In this document: piece by piece, positions 55,119-64,000 of the stretch | How the letters are laid out: each line of letters opens with the position of its first letter | Numbering within the stretch: position 1 is the first letter of the stretch | Source: Lysobacter helvus | GTDB taxonomy: Bacteria; Pseudomonadota; Gammaproteobacteria; Xanthomonadales; Xanthomonadaceae | DNA length: 64,000 nt | Assembly: GCF_018406645.1 (NCBI RefSeq) | Contig: NZ_AP024546.1 | Location: 2,914,001 to 2,978,000 of the forward strand | Direction of reading: 5' to 3' | Notes under the pieces: model-generated | The model's input: the letters and a program-made list of their open reading frames with translations, nothing else | The model's database searches: none | Told to the model about the DNA's origin: nothing | Program-made: the position numbers and the translations under genes

Positions 55119-58100
55119 TCATTTCACGTCGAATTCGCCGACGAACACCGTGTCGTCCTTGCCGTCCAGCCGCAGCGTGACCCGCTGGTCGCGCTGGGCC
55201 TTCGTGCCCCAGCCCGTGCTCAGGGACAGCGTGAGCGTGGTGGCGCCGGTGACGATCTGCTGGCGGTCGCCGAAATAGTGCGCTTCCACCTTGTAGCGGC
55301 CGGGCCTGGCGTTGCGCAGCACGAATTCCTCGGGGCCGTAGCCGCCGGTGAAATCGTCCGAGATCAGCCCGCCCTGCCGCGTCAGCGTGTGGGCGTAGTA
55401 GCACTTCTCGCCGTCCGGATCGGTGACCCACAGGTCCATGTCGCTGTTGTCGCTGTCCCAGGACAGCGCGACCCGCAGGTCCAGCGGCAGGTTGCGGCGC
55501 AGGCGGCGATCGACGAAGGCCAGGTCGAGCGGCCCGGGGCTCGTGGCCGCGATCGCGTTGAGCTCGTTGAGCGCGACCAGTTCCACCTCGGAGAAGCGCG
55601 AATCCCACGTGCGCGCGACCACGTCGTACAGGTGCGTGATCGCTTCCTGCCGCTGGCCCGTCGCCGCCAGGGCCAGGCCCAGGTCGCGGTGGCTTTGCGG
55701 TTCCTCGTCGGCCAGGGCGAGCACGGTGCGGAACACCTCGACGGCGCGCCCGTAATCCTTCGCCTGCATCAGGCGATACCCGAGCACGCGCAGGACGTGG
55801 CGGTTCTCCAGGCGCAGTTCGGCGAGGTTGGAGAGCACGCGCAGGGCTTCGGCGCGCCGCCCCTTCTCGAGCAGCAGGTCGGCGACGTCGAGGTAGAAGG
55901 CGGTGCTGTCGGCGTGGCTGTCGCGTTCGTCGAGGTAGAGGGCGTAGAGCGCATCGGGTTGCGCGGCGCGCAGGCGGCGGGCGTACGGGGAATCGGGCTG
56001 CCAGGGTTGGAGGGTGATGGTGGCGGCGGGGTTGGCTTTCCGCTCGACGCCCGGGGCCAGCAGGCCTTGCGGCGGCGCGGCACTGCGCTGCGAGGCCGCC
56101 GCTGCGTCGCGGTCCGATGCCGCGGCCGCCGCGTCCGCAGCCTCGCGTGCATCCACACGCGCCGCGTCGCGTCGCACTTCCAGCGCCTGCGCCTGCTCGG
56201 CGGTGAGGATCGTCGTGGACTCCACTGCGGAGACCTCCGGCGCGTTCGCAGCGACAGGCGCGGGAGCGGGAGGAGGCGCTGCGGCGGGCGCTGCAACGTC
56301 GCACTCGGGGCATCCCGCGTCGCGGCGCGTTTCCTTCTTCGGGAACTTCGTCTTCCACCACGCGATGCGTGCGTCGAATTCCGACGCCACCTGGTCCAGG
56401 CGTTCGCTGCGGGTCTGTGCGCGTTCCTCGCGCTGCTGCGCCTGCAGCCGCGCAACCTCCTCGCGCAAGGCCGGCGGCGGCGCAATGTCGTAACGCACGT
56501 AATCCTCGACGGCATCGAGCACGATCAGCGACGTGCCCGGCGTCACCACGCCGAACTGCTGCCCGATGCGCGCGATCTCCGCGCGATTCGCCTCCGGATC
56601 GACGGACAACCCCGCGATCTTCCACCCCGCCCACACGCCGCCGACTTGCGGATGCGTGGCATCGCTGGCGGGCATCGCCGCGCGCACGGTCTTGCGCACG
56701 CCGTTGTCGGAGAGGGTGAAATCGACGTAGGCGTCGGGATCGGTGACGCGGCCCGCGACGCGCAGCACGCCGTCCTCGACGAAGCGCGACGGCACTTCGA
56801 GATCGGTCACGCCGTGCGGCGCGAGGCCGACGATGCGCACGCCTTCGTCGAGCAACGCATGCGTCGCGGCCTCGAGCCCCTGCGTGCCCTGCCATGCGAC
56901 GAGGCGCCCGTTGCGCTGTTGCGCAAGCTTGCCGAGCCGCACGGTGTCGGAGGCGGCGCCGGCGGTATCGATCGCATACAGGCGTTGCGTGGGCGACAGG
57001 CGCGGCAGTTCCTTGGTGCCGTACGTGCGCAGGCCATCGCTGACGAGCAGGTATTCCTCGATCGCGGGATCGGCGGACCAATCGCCGAGATCGCTCGCAC
57101 CATCCAGCACGGCGCGATCCAGCGCGTTTCGCAACGCGGACCAGTCGCCACCGTGTATGTCGAAGCGGCCGCCGTCTTCGCCGACGTCGCGCAGGAAGCG
57201 CAGCACCACCCTGCCCTCGCCCATGCGCGCGAAGTAGCGGTCGAGCAGCGCGAATTCCGCGGCGCGATCGCGCTTGCGCGCCGAGGCCGACGCATCCCAC
57301 AGCAGGCCGACCGCATGCGGCATCGTGCGCGGCGCGGGTGCGGCGGGATGCAGCGGGACTTCCGCGAGGACGTAGCGTTCGCCCGTGGCCGTCGTGGTCG
57401 CGTACGCGGCGGGCGCATCGGCGATCGGAAAGCGCAGGCCGATCGGCGTCGCGGCGCGGAAGGCCGCGCGCTGCACCTGCGCGTCCCACCCATCGCCCGC
57501 GCGCGCGAAGCGCAAGCCATCGAACGTGCCGGTGGTCTCCGGCGCCGCACGCAACCCACGCGCCGACACGCGCAACGCGAAGGCCTCCGCCCCCGCGAGC
57601 AACTGCACCGGGATATCGAGCCGCCCCATTCCACCTTCGCGACGCAGCACCTCGTCGATCGCCAGCCGCACGCGGCGCGTGCCATTGGCGGGGATCGGAT
57701 ACACGCGCAGGCGGAACTGGTTGCCGGCGGTCTGTTCCAGCAGGCCCGGGTCCACGCGGCGGCGCTCGACGCTCTCGAACACCTGGCGGCCCTGGTCCTT
57801 CGGCACCGGCACGGCCTCGCGCATCTGGCCACCGATGTCGAGCGCGAACGCCGCGATCTGCTGGCCCGGCTGCAGCGGGAATTCGAGCGACCCTTCGAGC
57901 TGCCGCGCGTTGGGGTTGAGGAGTTCGAGTTCGATCGTGGTGCGCGCCAGGCGCCCGGCGACATCGACGTGCACCGCGGCCGAATGCAGGCGGATGGGCT
58001 GCAACCTGGCGGCGACCTCCCCCGTGATCCGCACGAGCGGCGGCGCGGTGACGTCCTGCGGCGGAAGCGAATGGCGACGCTGCGCGTCGACGGTAGTCAC

Positions 58101-58148
58101 GCACAACGTGATCGCGCAGGCGGCGATCGCGACGGACAAACGCTGCAT
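55119..58148 (-). CDS. Exported VIT/VWA/TPR/DUF2135 protein
   Basis: This is a 1009-residue exported protein. After the signal peptide (MQRLSVAIAACAITLCVTTVDAQ) comes a VIT domain (about 35-160; AAVHVDVAGRLARTTIELELLNPNARQLEGSLEFPL). A VWA domain follows with a MIDAS-like LLWDASASARKRD (about 280). A Pro/Ala-rich low-complexity linker includes a CPEC pair. TPR-like helices then follow (ADLLLEKGRRAEALRVLSNLAELRLENRHVLRVLGYRL, ...). The C-terminal DUF2135 beta domain is SWDSDNSDMDLWVTDPDGEKCYYAH. Function is unknown; an envelope or surface adhesion role is plausible. No sortase motif or anchor is evident. Confidence 0.87.
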   Translation of the reverse strand: MQRLSVAIAACAITLCVTTVDAQRRHSLPPQDVTAPPLVRITGEVAARLQPIRLHSAAVHVDVAGRLARTTIELELLNPNARQLEGSLEFPLQPGQQIAAFALDIGGQMREAVPVPKDQGRQVFESVERRRVDPGLLEQTAGNQFRLRVYPIPANGTRRVRLAIDEVLRREGGMGRLDIPVQLLAGAEAFALRVSARGLRAAPETTGTFDGLRFARAGDGWDAQVQRAAFRAATPIGLRFPIADAPAAYATTTATGERYVLAEVPLHPAAPAPRTMPHAVGLLWDASASARKRDRAAEFALLDRYFARMGEGRVVLRFLRDVGEDGGRFDIHGGDWSALRNALDRAVLDGASDLGDWSADPAIEEYLLVSDGLRTYGTKELPRLSPTQRLYAIDTAGAASDTVRLGKLAQQRNGRLVAWQGTQGLEAATHALLDEGVRIVGLAPHGVTDLEVPSRFVEDGVLRVAGRVTDPDAYVDFTLSDNGVRKTVRAAMPASDATHPQVGGVWAGWKIAGLSVDPEANRAEIARIGQQFGVVTPGTSLIVLDAVEDYVRYDIAPPPALREEVARLQAQQREERAQTRSERLDQVASEFDARIAWWKTKFPKKETRRDAGCPECDVAAPAAAPPPAPAPVAANAPEVSAVESTTILTAEQAQALEVRRDAARVDAREAADAAAAASDRDAAAASQRSAAPPQGLLAPGVERKANPAATITLQPWQPDSPYARRLRAAQPDALYALYLDERDSHADSTAFYLDVADLLLEKGRRAEALRVLSNLAELRLENRHVLRVLGYRLMQAKDYGRAVEVFRTVLALADEEPQSHRDLGLALAATGQRQEAITHLYDVVARTWDSRFSEVELVALNELNAIAATSPGPLDLAFVDRRLRRNLPLDLRVALSWDSDNSDMDLWVTDPDGEKCYYAHTLTRQGGLISDDFTGGYGPEEFVLRNARPGRYKVEAHYFGDRQQIVTGATTLTLSLSTGWGTKAQRDQRVTLRLDGKDDTVFVGEFDVK

Positions 58149-58225
58149 TTTGGGTTCCCCTGGACCGTGGTGCCCCTTGCAACGCTCCCGTCGCGGCAAT
58201 GGGGTTCGGCAGGCGGAACGTTACC

Positions 58226-59167
58226 TCAGCGCAACCACCGTCGGACAGGCGCGCTCCAGCGCCAGAGGCGGGACGCGCGGATGCGGGCCAGGACCGCGGC
58301 ATCCTGTTCGAGCGCCGGCAATCGCCCGAACACGAGGCGATGGGCTTCGCCGAGCGCGGCCAGCTGGAGTTCGCGATCGGTCAGCTGGTCGGCGGTCCAG
58401 GCGCGCGCTTCCTCGGAGGCGCGGGCGCGCGCAATTTCGAATCGCACCTGCGTGGTGGCCAGCGCGAGCTCGGTGCGTGTCGCTTCCCGGTCCGCCGTAT
58501 CCATGCGCAGGTGGGCGAGCGTGACGCCGGCGTCGGCCAGGGCGTCCGGGCGCGCGTAGATGCACAGCACCTGTTCGCCCGCCCCGCCGGCATTCGGCCA
58601 ATCGCGCAGGTCGGTGGCCGCGGCGTGCGCGAGCATCCAGCCGTTGCGCGCGACGGGCAACGTGTTCGGCGCGAACGCAACGAAATGCTCGGGATGCAGC
58701 TTGCGTTCGCGATACGGCAACAACAACACGACGAAGCGCTCGGCGCGCGCGGCGATCGCGTCGAACACGGCCCACGGGTCGCGGAAGTGCGCCAAGGTGT
58801 TGGACGAAAAGGCGACATCGCAGGGTTCGTCGAATGCGCCCTCGGCGCCCGGCGCAGCGCGCATGTCGCCGACGCGGAACCGCAGCTGCGGATGCCGGGC
58901 CTGCGCGCGCGCGATCGCCTCGTCCGAGAAATCCACGCCGACCGCGTCGACTCCCAACGCCTCGGCCAGCACACGTGTTCCGGATCCTTCCGCGCAGCCC
59001 CAGTCGCACAAGCGCGACCGTCGACCCGCGATGCATGCCTTGAACCACCCCGGCATCGCCTCCAGCGCGACGTGCGCGAAGCAACGCGATTGCGCTTCGC
59101 CACCGAGCGACGCCCAGTCCGTGCGGAAGCGATGATCCCAATAGGCGTGGCTGTTGACCGGGGGCAC
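58226..59167 (-). CDS. SAM-dependent methyltransferase with a C-terminal helical tail
   Basis: This 313-residue class I methyltransferase begins VNSHAYWDHRFRTDWASLGGEAQSR. Motif I is CDWGCAEGSGTRVLAEALGVDAVGVDFSDEAIARA and motif IV is DVAFSSNTLAHFRDPWAVFDAI. The last 80 residues (ATTQVRFEIARARASEEARAWTADQLTDRELQLAALGEAHRLVFG...RASRLWRWSAPVRRWLR) form a coiled helix and end like glycosyltransferase or LPS-modifying proteins. This hints at a cell-envelope sugar substrate. The start is GTG at 59167. The frame continues upstream only as a shadow of recJ. Confidence 0.82.
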   Translation of the reverse strand: MPPVNSHAYWDHRFRTDWASLGGEAQSRCFAHVALEAMPGWFKACIAGRRSRLCDWGCAEGSGTRVLAEALGVDAVGVDFSDEAIARAQARHPQLRFRVGDMRAAPGAEGAFDEPCDVAFSSNTLAHFRDPWAVFDAIAARAERFVVLLLPYRERKLHPEHFVAFAPNTLPVARNGWMLAHAAATDLRDWPNAGGAGEQVLCIYARPDALADAGVTLAHLRMDTADREATRTELALATTQVRFEIARARASEEARAWTADQLTDRELQLAALGEAHRLVFGRLPALEQDAAVLARIRASRLWRWSAPVRRWLR

Positions 59168-59313
59168 GAAGCGGTCCTGCGGAAGGGAGCGCGATCGTCG
59201 CTGTCCAGACCGGAAAGGTCCCCGCGCAACGTCTGCGGCGGGACTATGCAAGCTCTGCGAATGCCCCGGTATTGTTCTTGGGGCCCGGACCTTTCGGGCA
59301 GATTCCGCTTCCG

Positions 59314-61038
59314 TCAGACCGCGATGCGGTGCTCGACGATCAGCTGGATCGCATCGCCGCCGCGGTAATCGTCCACCGACAAGCGATACGCCAGGTGCAC
59401 GCGCGACGGCGGCGGCGTGCCGGTCCAGCCGCCGAAATGGATCGCATCGACGGGCTTCGCGCGGCCGGGCACGCGCACCGTCAGCTTCAAATGCCGCTGG
59501 CCCACGACGCGCCAGTCGGTGACGTCGAATTCGCCATCGAACATCGGCTCGGGGAACGCCTGGCCCCACGGGCCGCCGTCGCGCAGGCCTTCGGCATGGC
59601 GACGATCGAACTCGGCGACGTCGAGCGCGCCGTCGCTGACCAGTTCGGCCTGCAGCGCCGCCGGATCGAGTACGCGTTCGACATGCGTGCGCAGCGCTTC
59701 GGAGAACGCGTCGAGCGCCGCGTGCGGCAACGTCAGGCCCGCCGCCATCGCATGCCCGCCGAAGCGCGGGATCAGGCCCGGCAACGCGGTGTCCACCGCG
59801 GCCAGCGCATCGCGGATGTGCAGCCCGGGGATCGAACGCGCCGAACCCCGCAACGAATCGCTGCCGGGTTCCGCGGGCGCGAACGCCACCACCGGACGAT
59901 GCACGCGTTCCTTCATGCGCGAGGCGACGAGCCCCACGACGCCCGGATGCCACGCCGGATCGAACAGGCACACCACCGGTGGCAACGCGCCGTCGAGCAC
60001 GACGCGTGCGAGCGCGGCTTCCGCATCGTCGGTCATGTCCTGCTGCACGCCGCGGCGTTCGGCGTTGATCTCGCCCAGCGTGGCGGCCAGCGTGCGCGCG
60101 TGCGAGGCGTCGTCGGACAACAGGCATTCGATGCCCAGCGCCATGTCTTCCAGGCGCCCGGCGGCATTGATGCGCGGCGCGAGCGCGTAGCCGATGTCGG
60201 ACGCGGTGAGCGTGCGCGCATCGCGGCCGGCGCTTTCGATCAAGGCCTGCAGGCCCGCGCACCCCTGCCCCGCGCGCAGGCGACGCATGCCCGCGCCGAC
60301 GAGCGCGCGGTTGTTCGCATCGAGCGGCACGAGGTCGGCGACGGTGCCGACGGCGACGAGGTCGAGCAGCACCGACAGGTCCGGCTCCGCGCCCGCGGTG
60401 AACGCGCCGCCTTCGCGCAGGCGGCGACGCAGGGCAAGCAGCACGTAGAACATCACGCCGACGCCCGCGAGCGCCTTGCTCGGGAAGCCGTCGTCGCGCA
60501 GGTTCGGATCGACGATCGCGTGCGCATCGGGCAGCGTCGTGCCCGGCAAGTGGTGGTCGGTGACGAGGACCTGCCAGCCGCGCGCCCGCGCCGCGGCGAC
60601 GCCGGCGTGGCACGCGATGCCGTGGTCGACCGTCACCAGCAGGTCGGGCTGCAGCGCCGCCAGGTCATCGACGAGGCCCGGCGACAACCCGTAGCCGTGC
60701 ACCGCGCGATTCGGCACCGCGTGCGACACGCGCTGCGCGCCCAGCAACCGCAGGCCGCGCACGCCGACCGCACACGCCGTCGCGCCATCGCAATCGAAGT
60801 CGCCGACGACCACGATGTGCCGATCCTGCGCGATCGCATCGGCGAGCAACTGCGTCGCAACATCGAGCCCGCCCATCGTTTCGGGCGCATGCAGGCGCGC
60901 CAGGCGCGGTTGTGCGTCGTCCCAGTTCGCCGCACCACGCGCTGCATACAAGCGGCGCAGCAACGGCAGCACGTGGTCGGGCCAGTCGCCGCGCAGGTCG
61001 ACCGGCGCACGACGCACGATGCGGCGTTCGAGCGTCAT
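59314..61038 (-). CDS. recJ: RecJ, single-stranded-DNA-specific 5'-3' exonuclease
   Basis: RecJ degrades 5' single strands in RecF-pathway recombination and mismatch repair. The 574-residue protein has the DHH motifs VVVGDFDCDGATA, LLVTVDHGIACHAG and VLVTDHHLPG, the DHHA1 region with RFGGHAMAAGLTLP, and the C-terminal OB domain. In the first motif Cys stands where Ala is common (DFDCDG). The ATG overlaps the rpfE stop by 4 bases (ATGA), so the two are coupled. Confidence 0.95.
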   Translation of the reverse strand: MTLERRIVRRAPVDLRGDWPDHVLPLLRRLYAARGAANWDDAQPRLARLHAPETMGGLDVATQLLADAIAQDRHIVVVGDFDCDGATACAVGVRGLRLLGAQRVSHAVPNRAVHGYGLSPGLVDDLAALQPDLLVTVDHGIACHAGVAAARARGWQVLVTDHHLPGTTLPDAHAIVDPNLRDDGFPSKALAGVGVMFYVLLALRRRLREGGAFTAGAEPDLSVLLDLVAVGTVADLVPLDANNRALVGAGMRRLRAGQGCAGLQALIESAGRDARTLTASDIGYALAPRINAAGRLEDMALGIECLLSDDASHARTLAATLGEINAERRGVQQDMTDDAEAALARVVLDGALPPVVCLFDPAWHPGVVGLVASRMKERVHRPVVAFAPAEPGSDSLRGSARSIPGLHIRDALAAVDTALPGLIPRFGGHAMAAGLTLPHAALDAFSEALRTHVERVLDPAALQAELVSDGALDVAEFDRRHAEGLRDGGPWGQAFPEPMFDGEFDVTDWRVVGQRHLKLTVRVPGRAKPVDAIHFGGWTGTPPPSRVHLAYRLSVDDYRGGDAIQLIVEHRIAV

Positions 61039-61976
61039 GCGTCCATCGCCGCGAGCGGCTTGCGCCAGAAACGCCAGCGCTGATGGCGGCGCAGCGTGAA
61101 CCGCGTGCCGTCCTCGCAGTCGAGGTCGAGTTGCGCGAGCGTGCCGGCGCGCACGGCGTCGATGGCGGGCGACAGCCACGCGTCCGCCAACGCATGCAGG
61201 TCGCGCTGCGGGCGCAGGTCGTAGAGCGCAGGGCCGCCCGCGAATCGCGCAGGCAGGTCGGTCGCCGCGCAATTCGTCAACTGCGCAAGCGCACGCAACG
61301 TCACTTCATCGGAAGCGATCGACGCGTGCAGCGTCGTCACGTGGTCCGGCAATACGCCGCCGCCCCAGAACCACAAGGAATTCACGGGCGGCTTCCCGCG
61401 CGCCACGCGCTGCGCGTTCACCGGATGCTGGTGCAGCACCACCTGCGCTTCGCTCAGCAAGGCACGCCAGCGACGGCCTTCCGGCCCTTCGGGCAGGTGA
61501 TCGAACAAATCGGCGCCCAGGGCTTCGTCGGGCGAGGCCATCGACGGCAACTTCGCCTCGCGCGGCAAGCGCAGGTACCAGCGCGCAGGCCGCGGCGCAT
61601 CGATGGGAAATCCGGTGTCGCCGAACAACGGCCGCAAGGGTTGCAGCAACGCTTCGGCTTCGGCGGCATCGAGCTGCAACGCATCGCCGCACGCCAGCAA
61701 GCGTGCGCCGGAGAGGTCGGGTTGTACGTACGCGGGATCCGCGCGCAACCACGCGCCGGTGTTCGCATCGCTCGCATCGAATGCACGCGTCAACGCCGCG
61801 ACGGGCCAGCCGCGCGGCAACAAGTCGAAATGCCGCAGCAACTGCGCGCGTTCGCCGGCTTCGCCATCCGCGCGATCGGCCCGCCCCAGTGCGATCGCGA
61901 GCGATGCCGGCATGCCCTGCCCCGCCAGGCGGATGCGCGCCGGCAGCAGGAACGTCGCGCGCCCGGGCGCGGCCAT
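61035..61976 (-). CDS. rpfE: RpfE family protein (phosphoglycerate-mutase-like, regulatory)
   Basis: This 313-residue cytosolic protein is conserved between greA and recJ in Xanthomonadaceae, where it is called rpfE. It is often annotated as a phosphoglycerate-mutase-like regulatory protein. Visible conserved segments are LLPRGWPVAALTRAFD, AEALLQPLRPLFGDTGFPIDAPRPARWYLRLP, VVLHQHPVNAQRVARGKPPVNSLWFWGGGVLPD, and a C-terminal WRFWRKPLAAMDA. There is no signal peptide or obvious catalytic motif. In Xanthomonas rpfE mutants affect extracellular products, but its activity is unknown. It is coupled to recJ and lies 4 bases from greA. Confidence 0.88.
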   Translation of the reverse strand: MAAPGRATFLLPARIRLAGQGMPASLAIALGRADRADGEAGERAQLLRHFDLLPRGWPVAALTRAFDASDANTGAWLRADPAYVQPDLSGARLLACGDALQLDAAEAEALLQPLRPLFGDTGFPIDAPRPARWYLRLPREAKLPSMASPDEALGADLFDHLPEGPEGRRWRALLSEAQVVLHQHPVNAQRVARGKPPVNSLWFWGGGVLPDHVTTLHASIASDEVTLRALAQLTNCAATDLPARFAGGPALYDLRPQRDLHALADAWLSPAIDAVRAGTLAQLDLDCEDGTRFTLRRHQRWRFWRKPLAAMDA

Positions 61977-61980
61977 GGCC

Positions 61981-62456
61981 TCAGCCCTCGTAACGGACCG
62001 CGACGATCTCGAACTCGCGCTGCCCCGCGGGCGCGTCGATGGTGATCACGTCGCCCTCGTGCTTGCCGATCAGCGCACGCGCCACCGGCGAGGAAATCGC
62101 GATCAGGCCCTGCTTGATGTCGGCTTCCAGGTCCCCGACGATCTGGTAGCGCTTTTCTTCGCCGCTGTCGGCGTCGGCCAGTTCCACTGTCGCGCCGAAC
62201 ACGATGCGCGAGCCGGCGTTGAGCGAGGCCACGTCGATCACCTGCGCGTGCGAGAGCTCCGCTTCCAGCTGCTTGATGCGGCCTTCGATGAAGCCCTGCT
62301 GCTCGCGCGCGGCGTGGTACTCGGCGTTTTCCTTGAGATCGCCGTGCGCGCGCGCTTCGGCGATCGCGTGGATCACCGCCGGGCGCTTCACCGACTTCAG
62401 TTCTTCCAGCTCCGCGCGCAGGCGCTGTGCGCCCTGGACGGTCAACGGTGCACGGC

Positions 62457-62460
<4 letters not shown>
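61981..62460 (-). CDS. greA: GreA, transcript cleavage factor
   Basis: GreA rescues backtracked RNA polymerase by stimulating transcript cleavage. The 159-residue protein has an N-terminal coiled coil whose tip carries the acidic catalytic pair ([33 protein letters not shown]). The C-terminal FKBP-like domain is [31 protein letters not shown]. The ATG overlaps the carB stop (ATGA); carB-greA is a common pair. Confidence 0.97.

Positions 62461-64000
<1,540 letters not shown>

Overview
This window comes from the chromosome of a high-GC gammaproteobacterium. The gene order points to the family Xanthomonadaceae, most likely a Lysobacter- or Luteimonas-like genus. It carries the full diffusible-signal-factor (DSF) rpf region in the arrangement typical of that family: acnA/rpfA, rpfB and rpfF converge on rpfC and rpfG, followed by lysS, prfB, recJ, rpfE, greA and carB. 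Placement below family level is inference.

Layout. (1) 1-12.6 kb: the end of folD, then guaB-guaA (GMP synthesis), a YCII protein, tadA, orn, a large beta-propeller diguanylate cyclase, and the divergent ppsA/ppsR pair. (2) 12.6-16.6 kb: a six-gene minus-strand operon, bufA-bufB-bufC-doxX-sigF-nrsF. It encodes a bufferin-type modified metallophore peptide with its maturation enzymes and its own ECF sigma/anti-sigma pair, with an ECF-like promoter in front. (3) 16.7-21.0 kb: a metallo-beta-lactamase protein, tRNA-Glu and tRNA-Ala, then a 2.46-kb accessory segment bounded by an 18-bp direct repeat that looks like a Xer/dif site. The segment carries small unknown and phage-like genes, a strong hairpin and an inverted 28-bp palindromic repeat. 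(4) 21.1-25.5 kb: a secreted protein, then V4R, MHYT and membrane-PAS-GGDEF genes. (5) 25.5-36.6 kb: crcB, an MFS transporter, rarA, lolA, ftsK, ald, trxB, a FemAB-like gene, aat and infA. (6) 36.7-42.2 kb: clpA-clpS, nudJ-mnmA-hflD. (7) 42.3-64.0 kb: the rpf region, with a PilZ gene beside rpfG, a prfB gene with a programmed +1 frameshift, a VIT/VWA/TPR/DUF2135 protein, a methyltransferase and the 3' half of carB.

How the genes work together. RpfB and RpfF handle fatty acyl chains and make DSF. RpfC senses DSF and passes phosphate to RpfG, which degrades cyclic di-GMP. The window also encodes two diguanylate cyclases, an MHYT sensor and a PilZ-type candidate receptor, so cyclic di-GMP signalling is well represented. 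Many genes overlap by 1-4 bases, which indicates tightly coupled operons. The accessory segment between the dif-like repeats and the bufferin operon are the parts least explained by ordinary housekeeping functions.
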